Part shown: positions 1 through 6,431 of the stretch, one piece after another
Layout: every line of letters starts with the position of its first letter
How positions within the stretch are numbered: position 1 is the stretch's first letter
Source of the DNA: Pseudomonadota bacterium
GTDB lineage: Bacteria; Pseudomonadota; Gammaproteobacteria; Burkholderiales; Burkholderiaceae_C
Length of the DNA stretch: 10,980 nt
Direction: 5' to 3'
Assembly (NCBI GenBank): GCA_023435325.1
Contig: JAEYRT010000251.1
Coordinates: 1 to 10,980 of the forward strand
Notes under the pieces: model-generated
Database searches by the model: none
The model's input: the letters and a program-made list of their open reading frames with translations, nothing else
What the model was told of the DNA's origin: nothing
Position numbers and translations under genes: made by a program

Positions 1-2365
1 CCTCGGGGGTTTCCAGGTCCAGTGGTTCCCCATCCTTGGTGGACATGGCACTTTTGCCAAAGCCGGGGAGCTGCAACTCTTTCGCCAAAGCAAACACAAA
101 GGTCTCAAAGCTCACAGGGCGGCCCTGCGCCGTTTTGACCGTGGCAGCTTCCACCGTGGGCCAGCGCACCGTACTGCTCTTGGCGACCACGTCCGCCCAT
201 GGCGCGCCAATCCCCCAGCTTTCATACGTGACGGTATCGGGCACGATGTAATCGGCCAGCGCCGAAGTCTCGTTGATGAACGGATCGACAGAAACGAACA
301 AAGGCAGTTTCTTCGGGTCCTTCAACGCGCCCACCAAGGTGTTATCGAAACCGCAGATCGAATACACGGGGTTGCTCATGTGGTTGATCCACGCCTTTAC
401 CGGGTAGGGATAGCCCAGCAAACCCGCAGCCAACATTTCACTGCTCAAACCACCTGGCGCGGGATACCAGGGCGCTTTGGCGGGGTAGGGATTCTCACCG
501 GCCTCTTTCTTGCGCCGGAACTCGCTGGTCTTCTCATAAGGAAAGCGTGTGCGCGACAGTGCCACACCACTGGCCTTGACGGCCCCCTTGAACTGCGCAA
601 AGTTGTAGCGAGGGCCGGGACCGAAGGGGCCAAAAGGACCGGCATCCAGCACCCAGCCACCCTTGACGTTCAGGTTGCCGATCAGGTTATTGAGCATGGC
701 GATGGCAAAGGCCGTGTAAAAGCCCGAACCATTCATGGTGCCGCCCTGCGAATTCGCGACTGCCTGCTTGCCATGGCTTGTGAACTCCTTGGCCAAGGCT
801 TCAATTTCTGCAACAGGCACCCCGCATTCCGCGGCGTATTCCTCCAGGGTCATGCGCTGCGCTTCTGTCCGCAGCTTCACAAATGCAGAGCACACAGCCA
901 CAGGCACCGATGCTTGCGTCGCGCTCTCTGCCTGCAGGGGAGTGAACATGCGCTCCACGATCAGCTCGGCAGGCGTGGCAACGGTGTGCGGCACCAGACT
1001 GCCGTCGGCCAGCTGCACCACATACACGTCTTCGGCAGGTGTTTTTTCATCGACCGGCTCCGGCATGGGCAAACCGATGTCTGCGCCACGCAGGAATTGT
1101 CCATAGCGCGGATGCTTGGGGTCGTTGATAAGCAAATGGGTCGCATTGCTCCAGCTCGCTTCGCCTGCGGCCGCCATGGCCACAGGACCGGGTTGTGTCA
1201 GGAACTGACGGTCGTAGCGCTCGTTTTCGATGATCCAGCGGATCATGCCCATCACCAAAGCCAAGTCAGTTGCGGGCTTGATGGGCAGCCAGCGGTTGTT
1301 ATCACCGGAGGCATAGCTGGAGGAAGTCGGCAGCAGCGGTGAGACCACCACGTACTGGTAGGTTCTGGCATCGCGTGTGCGAGCCTCCGACAGCTCTCGA
1401 CCTTGGCGCTGGAAAGGATTGCCCGCCTGCGCCGGGGCCGTGCCTATGAACAAGCCAAAACGCGAGTTCTGCCAATCCGGTTTGCCATGGGGCATGCCGG
1501 GAATATCACCCAAAGCCGCAGCAGTGCCCACACGGTAGGTTTGGCTGCAATATGCACCGTGGTTAGAGACGTTGACTGTGCCAAACGCCTGGCGTGCAAA
1601 TCGGTTGATCAAAGGCGTGCGGCCTTCATTCGCCGAATCGGTCACCAGCAACTGGTTGGACTTGGGGCCATATTCTGGATTGGCCTCGTCGATCAGCGTT
1701 TTGACATCGCGAATGGCAGCCAACCCATCCACATGGCCTTCGCCAAACAAATTGCCACCCGCACAAATTTCTTTCACCAATTGCTCGAGCGAAATGCTTT
1801 GCCACTGCCCCGAGCCACGAGGACCGACGCGCTTGAGCGGAGTCAGCACACGATGGGGTGCCGTCTGGTGGGCGAGCATCGACGAACCGCGGGCACAGCT
1901 GGTGGCACGCCCTTCCAGACCATTGTCGCCACCCAGCATGGCATAGACCTCGCGTACGGGGGTCTCCATGGGTGCTGGATGGGTCGTTGCCAGGGGGTGA
2001 TAGGGATTACCGGCAATGCGAATGATTTTGTTGCTTTCCGTGTCCACACGCACACGCACGCCGCACTGCGACCAACACCCCAGGCAGCTTGAAGGACTGA
2101 CCACCTGTCCAGGCTGTGTTGTCAGCTGGCCGGTCACAGGGTCAATGCGAAACTCCGGCTGCAGTGAGTTGCCACGGGTGGCACTGGCGGTGGATGTGCC
2201 CGATGTGCCATCCATCAACCCTTTGGCACCACGTGCCACGGTTTGCCCGTAACCGGCAGCAAAAGCGGCCAAACCACCAGCCACGGCACCGCCACGCAGC
2301 AGCATGCGTCGGCGTGCCACATCAGTATCTTTGGATTGTTCGGGAATGTGTTTTTTGTCTGTCAT
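1..2365 (-). CDS. ttrA: Tetrathionate reductase subunit A, molybdopterin catalytic subunit (3' end outside window)
   Basis: Catalytic subunit of a DMSO-reductase-superfamily respiratory enzyme, expected to reduce tetrathionate to thiosulfate in the periplasm. The reading frame is open from an ATG at 2365 to the left edge, giving 788 visible residues; Salmonella TtrA is roughly 1020, so about a fifth is missing. Residues 18-26 (RRRMLLRGG) followed by a small-residue hydrophobic stretch form a Tat signal. An N-terminal [4Fe-4S] motif is formed by Cys94, Cys97, Cys101 and, after a long gap, Cys157 (in GLEGRATSCARGSS). Cys273, in HGAYCSQTYR, is the likely molybdenum ligand. The segment around FINETSALADYIVPDT is typical of the family. 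The start is 88 bases after ttrC, with AAAGGG five bases before the ATG. The assignment to TtrA rather than PhsA/PsrA or ArrA rests on the B-C-A gene order, the GLEGR-x-C-ARG motif and the partner subunits; substrate specificity is inferred. Confidence 0.86.
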   Translation of the reverse strand, partial: MTDKKHIPEQSKDTDVARRRMLLRGGAVAGGLAAFAAGYGQTVARGAKGLMDGTSGTSTASATRGNSLQPEFRIDPVTGQLTTQPGQVVSPSSCLGCWSQCGVRVRVDTESNKIIRIAGNPYHPLATTHPAPMETPVREVYAMLGGDNGLEGRATSCARGSSMLAHQTAPHRVLTPLKRVGPRGSGQWQSISLEQLVKEICAGGNLFGEGHVDGLAAIRDVKTLIDEANPEYGPKSNQLLVTDSANEGRTPLINRFARQAFGTVNVSNHGAYCSQTYRVGTAAALGDIPGMPHGKPDWQNSRFGLFIGTAPAQAGNPFQRQGRELSEARTRDARTYQYVVVSPLLPTSSSYASGDNNRWLPIKPATDLALVMGMIRWIIENERYDRQFLTQPGPVAMAAAGEASWSNATHLLINDPKHPRYGQFLRGADIGLPMPEPVDEKTPAEDVYVVQLADGSLVPHTVATPAELIVERMFTPLQAESATQASVPVAVCSAFVKLRTEAQRMTLEEYAAECGVPVAEIEALAKEFTSHGKQAVANSQGGTMNGSGFYTAFAIAMLNNLIGNLNVKGGWVLDAGPFGPFGPGPRYNFAQFKGAVKASGVALSRTRFPYEKTSEFRRKKEAGENPYPAKAPWYPAPGGLSSEMLAAGLLGYPYPVKAWINHMSNPVYSICGFDNTLVGALKDPKKLPLFVSVDPFINETSALADYIVPDTVTYESWGIGAPWADVVAKSSTVRWPTVEAATVKTAQGRPVSFETFVFALAKELQLPGFGKSAMSTKDGEPLDLETPE

Positions 2366-2368
2366 TTT

Positions 2369-2383
2369 TGCCCTTTCAGGGCA
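2369..2383 (-). promoter_or_regulatory. Small hairpin covering the ttrA ribosome binding site
   Basis: On the ttr mRNA the sequence TGCCCT-GAA-AGGGCA forms a perfect 6-bp stem with a three-base loop. It contains the only plausible Shine-Dalgarno sequence of ttrA (AAAGGG) and ends three bases before the AUG at 2365. The dyad is seen directly. That it masks the ribosome binding site and tunes ttrA translation relative to ttrC is inference; a 15-base hairpin can also arise by chance. Confidence 0.4.
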
Positions 2384-2453
2384 GGCACCAGCATTTTTTA
2401 ATAGCTGCCAATGCCCGTCAGCATTACGTTAAAGGCCAATTTCTTTCAAATAT

Positions 2454-3506
2454 TCAGGCATGTGCTGCAGCACGAGTGCCGGTGCTGCGGGCGGGGAACA
2501 CCTCCAGCGCCCAGGTCACCATGGCCACCAGTGCCACACACAAACCCGCCACACCCACCATGCCCATCAGGCCATCACCACCCAAAGGCATGTGGTAGAG
2601 GTACAGGCCTGCGCCAAATTTGGGGACACCCTGCACCCCCATGAACAGCGCCCAGCGGAATGCCCAAGCCGCAGCAGCCAGACCCAGGCCCAGAATCAGG
2701 GTGAAACCCTTGGCCTCCAGACGGTGCTTGCCACGTAACAAGGCTCCCACCACGATGGCGCCAAAGATGGCAGAACCGATCATGGTGATACGCCATACGG
2801 GGAACTCGCGCATCAGGCGCATGGCCTCGTTGAACGATGGACTCATGCCCAGCAGGCCGCTGGCGGCCCACGCCATGGCCACCAGTACCAACAGTGCCGC
2901 CACACCCAAGCCAATGCTGCGCAAGGCATGCAAAGCAGGCGTGTCGGGACGCAAGGAGCTGGGCAAGAAGCGGCCAATCACCATGGCCACACCCACCGCA
3001 GCCAGCCAGCCTGTCAGCGCCAGGTTCACAGGCACCCACAGCGTGTTCCACAAGGGGCGCGAGCGCACCACCATCATTTCTGCCCCGGTGTAGACGACGA
3101 TGGACAAGGCGGACAACACCAACACCGGTGCCAGCCAGCGCATCCAGCGCTGCTGACCCAGCCACCACAGCAAGCACATTCCCAGCGACAGCCCCACAAA
3201 CAGGGGCAGCAGCAAGGCACCGCGCGACATCCACGACCAGGGCGTGAAGTGCGCATAAAAGTGCCAGAAACGCGCAGGCTGGTGCAAGTCCGCCAGCAGG
3301 GACACAGGCGCAGCCATGGCACTCACAGCCAGCGTCAACACCGCCACAGGCAGCAAACGCTGCAAGGTGCTGCCCACCTGGCCATACACGCACAGACTCA
3401 CCAGTAAGGCTGCCCCCGTGGCCACGCCCACCAAGAAGAAGTACTGCACCGCCCAAGGCAACCACGCCACTTCATAGTGCGGAGTCAAAAGTTCAATGAT
3501 TTGCAT
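2454..3506 (-). CDS. ttrC: Tetrathionate reductase subunit C, NrfD/PsrC-family quinol-oxidising membrane anchor
   Basis: A polytopic inner-membrane protein of 350 residues that would oxidise menaquinol or ubiquinol and pass electrons to the TtrB iron-sulfur subunit. About nine hydrophobic helices are visible, near residues 15-40, 52-70, 96-116, 124-146, 157-180, 196-220, 236-257, 267-289 and 312-335. Motifs usual for NrfD-type anchors are present: LADLHQPARFWHF (about 71-83) and YTGAEMMVVRSRPLWNT (about 139-155). The length matches TtrC. The ATG at 3506 is chosen because GGAGG lies five bases upstream (3512-3516); an upstream in-frame start would add 19 hydrophilic residues overlapping ttrB and has no such site. 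It follows ttrB after 19 bases and precedes ttrA, so the three are almost certainly co-transcribed. Confidence 0.9.
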   Translation of the reverse strand: MQIIELLTPHYEVAWLPWAVQYFFLVGVATGAALLVSLCVYGQVGSTLQRLLPVAVLTLAVSAMAAPVSLLADLHQPARFWHFYAHFTPWSWMSRGALLLPLFVGLSLGMCLLWWLGQQRWMRWLAPVLVLSALSIVVYTGAEMMVVRSRPLWNTLWVPVNLALTGWLAAVGVAMVIGRFLPSSLRPDTPALHALRSIGLGVAALLVLVAMAWAASGLLGMSPSFNEAMRLMREFPVWRITMIGSAIFGAIVVGALLRGKHRLEAKGFTLILGLGLAAAAWAFRWALFMGVQGVPKFGAGLYLYHMPLGGDGLMGMVGVAGLCVALVAMVTWALEVFPARSTGTRAAAHA

Positions 3507-3525
3507 AAAAGCCTCCGGTGGAATT

Positions 3526-4299
3526 TCAGTGGTCCGAGAGCAAACGCACGCTGGCCTGACCATCCACGCCGTTCACAAACGCATCTGGCAGGCCGATGTA
3601 GAACACGCGCGGTTCGGTCTTCATGCCAGGCTTGAGCACCTTGATCTCGTCCTTATCCGCTGCCATGCGCTGGTTGATCTGGCTGTTCGGATCGTTCAAG
3701 TCCCCGATCACCCGCGCCCCACCCACACAGCTTTCAACGCAGGCAGGCAGCAAACCGGCTTCCAGGCGGTGCTCGCAAAAAGTGCACTTGTCGGCAGTCT
3801 GGGTTTCATGGTTGATAAATCGCGCGTCGTAAGGACAGGCCTGCACGCAGTAGCCACAGCCGACACAGCGTTCGTTGTCCACCAGCACAATGCCGTCAGT
3901 ACGCTGGAAGGTGGCCTGCACGGGGCATACAGGAATACAGGGAGGGTTGTCACAGTGATTGCACAGGCGCGGCAGGCTGACCATGGCTGGCGCACTTCCA
4001 TCGCTCTGGTTCACTTCATATTGCAGGACCGTGGTGCGGAATTGGCCAATAGGAGGCTGGTTTTCCACCGAGCAGCTCACCGTACACGCTTGGCAGCCAA
4101 TGCATTTGCGCATATCCACCAGCATGCCAAAGCGCTTGCCTTCCATACCAGGACGGCGAGCGGGCTGGAAGTCAGCCCCCGCAGGCGATGCTTGCGCCGT
4201 ACTCGCCAAACCAAAGCCAGTGGCCAATGCCAGCAGCTCTTGCAAAAACGTGCGTTTGCTGCTTTCTGAAGATTTTGTGGAGCTGCGGTTTTCACTCAT
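3526..4299 (-). CDS. ttrB: Tetrathionate reductase subunit B, Tat-exported [4Fe-4S] ferredoxin-type electron carrier
   Basis: Electron-transfer subunit of 257 residues linking the membrane anchor TtrC to TtrA. Sixteen cysteines fall in four groups: 66/69/72/76, 113/116/121/125, 145/148/151/155 and 172/175/187/191, the four-cubane pattern of the DmsB/PsrB/TtrB family. The N-terminus has SSKRTFLQELLALATGFG (residues 13-30), a Tat-like signal in which the first arginine is lysine, followed by an A-Q-A cleavage-type site near residue 37. Salmonella TtrB is known for the same KR variant, which supports the family call. I start at the ATG at 4299, giving a signal peptide of normal length; an in-frame GTG at 4350 would prepend 17 residues of AT-rich sequence. 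The ribosome binding site is weak (ACGGA). First gene of the ttrBCA operon. Confidence 0.92.
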   Translation of the reverse strand: MSENRSSTKSSESSKRTFLQELLALATGFGLASTAQASPAGADFQPARRPGMEGKRFGMLVDMRKCIGCQACTVSCSVENQPPIGQFRTTVLQYEVNQSDGSAPAMVSLPRLCNHCDNPPCIPVCPVQATFQRTDGIVLVDNERCVGCGYCVQACPYDARFINHETQTADKCTFCEHRLEAGLLPACVESCVGGARVIGDLNDPNSQINQRMAADKDEIKVLKPGMKTEPRVFYIGLPDAFVNGVDGQASVRLLSDH

Positions 4300-4339
4300 A
4301 TTGAAAATCCGTTTATTAAAGAATAAATAGATTTTCAAT
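4300..4339 (-). promoter_or_regulatory. Nested dyad abutting the ttrB start codon
   Basis: A perfect 10-bp inverted repeat (ATTGAAAATC at 4300-4309, GATTTTCAAT at 4330-4339) encloses a perfect 6-bp repeat (TTTATT 4312-4317, AATAAA 4322-4327) around an AAAG loop. Only two mismatched bases per side separate the stems. The structure ends at the base immediately before the ttrB ATG and includes its weak ribosome binding site. It could be a DNA operator over the transcription start, or, if the whole region is transcribed, an RNA hairpin limiting translation. The symmetry is seen; the role is inferred. Confidence 0.6.
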
Positions 4340-4358
4340 GTTTTACCCACCGCATGAA

Positions 4359-4372
4359 TTGAGCCAAATCAA
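4359..4372 (-). promoter_or_regulatory. FNR/ANR binding site upstream of ttrBCA
   Basis: TTGAT-TTGG-CTCAA on the minus strand matches the FNR consensus TTGAT-N4-ATCAA at nine of ten positions. It sits in the slightly longer perfect repeat AATTGA-N6-TCAATT (4357-4374). Its centre lies about 66 bases upstream of the ttrB start. If it acts as a class II site (centre at -41.5), transcription would begin near 4324, just ahead of ttrB. In Salmonella, ttrBCA is activated by Fnr under anaerobiosis together with TtrSR, so the site fits its neighbour. Occupancy is inferred. Confidence 0.75.
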
Positions 4373-4560
4373 TTCAACAAGTATTTGATTTTTCTAAACT
4401 TTTTCGAAAAAATCTCTATTTTATTAAATGGAAATTAAGAAAACATTAAGCGCATCAATTGAAAAATAAAAAATAACATTATTTTTTCCCAATACATGGA
4501 GATGATATTTTCCTCATTATCTCAAAATATATTCAAAACAATAAAAATCCCATCTTCACT
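4373..4560. other. AT-rich upstream region of the ttr operon with several dyads
   Basis: No gene is supported here. The stretch is strikingly AT-rich compared with the GC-rich genes on either side. It contains several symmetric elements: TTTTTCGAAAAA (4400-4411), inside a wider GATTTTT...AAAAATC pair (4387-4393 and 4408-4414), and AAAAAATAA-CA-TTATTTTTT (4468-4487). Such DNA often serves as curved promoter-upstream sequence, an UP-like element, or a nucleoid-protein binding region. It could also hold the site of an unidentified activator. Short dyads are expected by chance in AT-rich DNA, so no single one is assigned a function. Confidence 0.4.
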
Positions 4561-4736
4561 GAAGCATGTTTTGCATCAGTAAACCATGTCTTGCAGCGAC
4601 TGCAGCAGGCGCTGAAGCAGAGCATGGTGCGGCCATTGCTGTGCTGGTGAGCCGCCTTGCCCATGGGCTTGAAGTCCACACTGACACCAGACATGGGGCG
4701 TAGCAACACCAGCCTGCATTTCCAGCCATGGACATG
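4561..4736. other. GC-richer spacer with no confirmed gene
   Basis: Base composition returns to that of coding DNA at about 4560, yet no recognisable gene lies here. Two weak candidates overlap on opposite strands. A 53-codon minus-strand frame (ATG at 4694, stop at 4533) has mostly G or C in the third position of its first 37 codons and contains CFSACCSRC. A 45-codon plus-strand frame (4566-4703) begins MFCISKPCLAATAAG. Neither has a good ribosome binding site, and I recognise neither product. This may be a decayed gene or a transcribed 3' region. Confidence 0.3.
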
Positions 4737-4813
4737 AAACAAAACATCCCCCGAAACAGCGGCTGACCCTGGCACATGGCTGGATGGGTCAGCACAGCAA
4801 ATTTCGGGGGATG
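4737..4813 (-). terminator. Large nested stem-loop with T-rich tail, terminator of the M20 hydrolase gene
   Basis: Downstream of the M20 stop codon (16 bases later on the minus strand) a perfect 12-bp inverted repeat pairs CATCCCCCGAAA with TTTCGGGGGATG (arms at 4802-4813 and 4745-4756). Between them lies a second perfect 8-bp repeat (GCTGACCC 4762-4769, GGGTCAGC 4786-4793). The outer stem is followed in transcript direction by TTTTGTTT. The C/G-rich stem plus U-tract fits intrinsic termination, although the loop is much larger than usual and holds its own hairpin. Repeat symmetry is seen directly; the function is inferred. Confidence 0.65.
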
Positions 4814-4829
4814 GCCCATAACGCCAGCT

Positions 4830-6227
4830 TTACTGCGTCTTCTGGTCCGCCTTGGTTTGCGCATAGTCCGCATAGCCAAGTACGAACTCCACATGAGAGC
4901 GCACCCCTGTCACCAGCGTCTCTTCATCGACAAAAAACTCTGGATGGTGATTGCTTGCTGCTTGAGACAAATCCTTGTCTTTGGGCGTTGCCCCCAGAAA
5001 GACGTACAAGCCAGGCACTTTTTCGGAGAAATAGGAAAAGTCTTCGCTGGCGGCCTGATTCACAAAAGTCTCTTTCGCTTGGCCATCCGATGCTTTTTGC
5101 AAGGCAGGAACCATAGCGCGGGTCAATTCAGCATCGTTCATCGTCACAGGCATGATGTTGGCGACATGCACATGGGCATGAACATCCTGAGCTTGCGCTG
5201 TGTGTTTGACCATATCCGGCAAACGGCTGGTCAAGGTATCGCGGATCCCCGGAGCGTTGGTACGGATGGTGCCCTCCATGGTGACCTCTCCTGTCACGAT
5301 GTTGCCAGCTGTACCGCCGTGAATGCTGCCCACAGTCACCACGCCCATCCCTTGAGACAAATCTGCCTCGCGGCTGACCAGCGTTTGCATGCCGTTGATG
5401 ACATTGGCACTGGCCACAATCGGGTCTGCGCCAGTCCATGGCATGGAGCCATGGGCCTGTTTGCCTTCCAGCTTGATGCGGAAACCATCCGCACTGTTCA
5501 GGGCTGCCCCCACTTTGTATTGAATCTCGCCGGTATGTGCATTGCTCATCACGTGCACGCCAAACACGGCTTCAATGCCGAACTTCTCGATCACGCCTTC
5601 CTCCACCATGCGCTTGGCGCCCCAGCTGGGTGCTTTGGGATCGAAAACATCGATATTGGCAGCACCTTCCTCCGCAGGCTGGAAGATGAAGACCACCTTA
5701 CCCGGCACCTTGTCCCTGTTTTGTGCCAGTACGCTGGCTGCCCCCATGAGCATGGCGGTATGGGCATCGTGACCACATGCGTGCATCACGTCCACTTCCT
5801 TGCCAAAGTAGATTCCCTTGGCCTTGCTGGCAAAAGGCAGCGCAGCGCTTTCTTTCACAGGCAAGGCATCCATGTCTGCACGCAAACCGACAGTGGGCCC
5901 TTCCAATCCACCTTGCAACACCGCGACCACGCCTGTACCGGCAATCCCTGTATGTACTTCCAAGCCCAATTGTTTCAGGTGCTTGGCCACCAGCTCGGCA
6001 GTCTTAACTTCAAAGTTACCCAGCTCAGGATGCTGGTGAATGTGTCTGCGCCATTCAATGACTTGGGGCTCAACCGCATTGGCTGCTTGTGTCACCCATG
6101 CTGTAGGCGTAATGTCCGCCGCGTACGACATCCAGCTGCTGCAGGCCAAAGCAGCGGCAACAGCAATGGAACGCAAATTGGGAGTGGAGAAATTCATAGG
6201 TGTAGGGCTTTCGAAATTGAAGAACAT
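4830..6227 (-). CDS. Exported M20-family amidohydrolase (peptidase M20D type)
   Basis: A zinc/manganese-type hydrolase of 465 residues in the family of hippurate, N-acyl-amino-acid and indole-acetyl-amino-acid hydrolases, which release an amino acid from an acyl conjugate. Visible motifs are HIHQHPELG (62-70), GLRADMDALP (114-123), the metal site MHACGHDAHT with Cys151 and His153 (148-157), FQPAEEG (182-188), GVHV (223-226), the substrate/dimer-domain HGSMPWTGADPI (259-270), EDFSYFSEKVPG (395-406) and NHHPEFF (426-432). Residues 19-37 form a hydrophobic signal peptide ending in SYA-A, so the enzyme is probably periplasmic; many homologues are cytosolic. The ATG at 6227 has AAGGG five bases upstream; a second ATG at 6197 keeps the signal peptide but has no clear ribosome binding site. 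It lies divergently from a LysR-type gene that may control it. The exact substrate cannot be read from sequence. Confidence 0.92.
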   Translation of the reverse strand: MFFNFESPTPMNFSTPNLRSIAVAAALACSSWMSYAADITPTAWVTQAANAVEPQVIEWRRHIHQHPELGNFEVKTAELVAKHLKQLGLEVHTGIAGTGVVAVLQGGLEGPTVGLRADMDALPVKESAALPFASKAKGIYFGKEVDVMHACGHDAHTAMLMGAASVLAQNRDKVPGKVVFIFQPAEEGAANIDVFDPKAPSWGAKRMVEEGVIEKFGIEAVFGVHVMSNAHTGEIQYKVGAALNSADGFRIKLEGKQAHGSMPWTGADPIVASANVINGMQTLVSREADLSQGMGVVTVGSIHGGTAGNIVTGEVTMEGTIRTNAPGIRDTLTSRLPDMVKHTAQAQDVHAHVHVANIMPVTMNDAELTRAMVPALQKASDGQAKETFVNQAASEDFSYFSEKVPGLYVFLGATPKDKDLSQAASNHHPEFFVDEETLVTGVRSHVEFVLGYADYAQTKADQKTQ

Positions 6228-6431
6228 GACACCCTTGGCGGGGCGTTGAAAGCAACTTTATTGCGCCAAAAAGAATAAATAAACCGGGCTTCTTGCAAAT
6301 TTCTTTTTTGAAAAACAAAATAATCAACCCAAATCTCCACCTGCTTTTTCTGCTAGGGTCTGCATAGATTGAGCCTGCCATCCCGAGGCGCCCCACGCAC
6401 TTTTTTGCCTCCCCAGAACTTCTTACCCGCC
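6228..6431. promoter_or_regulatory. Divergent promoter region between the M20 hydrolase and LysR genes
   Basis: About 200 bases, AT-rich in the centre, must hold promoters for both flanking genes and probably the LysR-type operator. Symmetric elements include TTGGCG (6235-6240) paired with CGCCAA (6264-6269), enclosing GTTG-AAAG-CAAC (6245-6256), and TTTTT-G-AAAAA (6305-6315). LysR-type sites follow a loose T-N11-A dyad pattern, so several positions would qualify and I cannot choose one. No promoter hexamer pair is convincing. Confidence 0.45.

Noticed and set aside
380..1342. Long plus-strand open frame of 320 codons
   Set aside because: It is exactly codon-aligned antisense to ttrA, whose frame has Tat, iron-sulfur and molybdopterin motifs. 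Open antisense frames are expected in GC-rich genes; the 1403-2092 frame is the same effect.
1..4299. Respiratory arsenate reductase (Arr) or thiosulfate/polysulfide reductase as the identity of the operon
   Set aside because: The B-C-A order, the KR Tat signal of the B subunit and the GLEGR-x-C-ARG motif in the catalytic subunit fit Ttr better. Related substrates cannot be fully excluded from sequence alone.
3526..4350. Longer ttrB from a GTG at 4350
   Set aside because: It would put 17 AT-rich codons ahead of the Tat-like signal and run through the nested dyad; the ATG at 4299 gives a standard TtrB N-terminus.
4452..4462. Second FNR-like site around ATCAATTGA
   Set aside because: The two half-sites overlap as a continuous palindrome and lack the six-base spacing between TTGA and TCAA.
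4776..6278. 500-codon plus-strand open frame
   Set aside because: Antisense to the M20 hydrolase, which has all family motifs; the antisense product is rich in His, Cys and Arg and resembles nothing recognisable.
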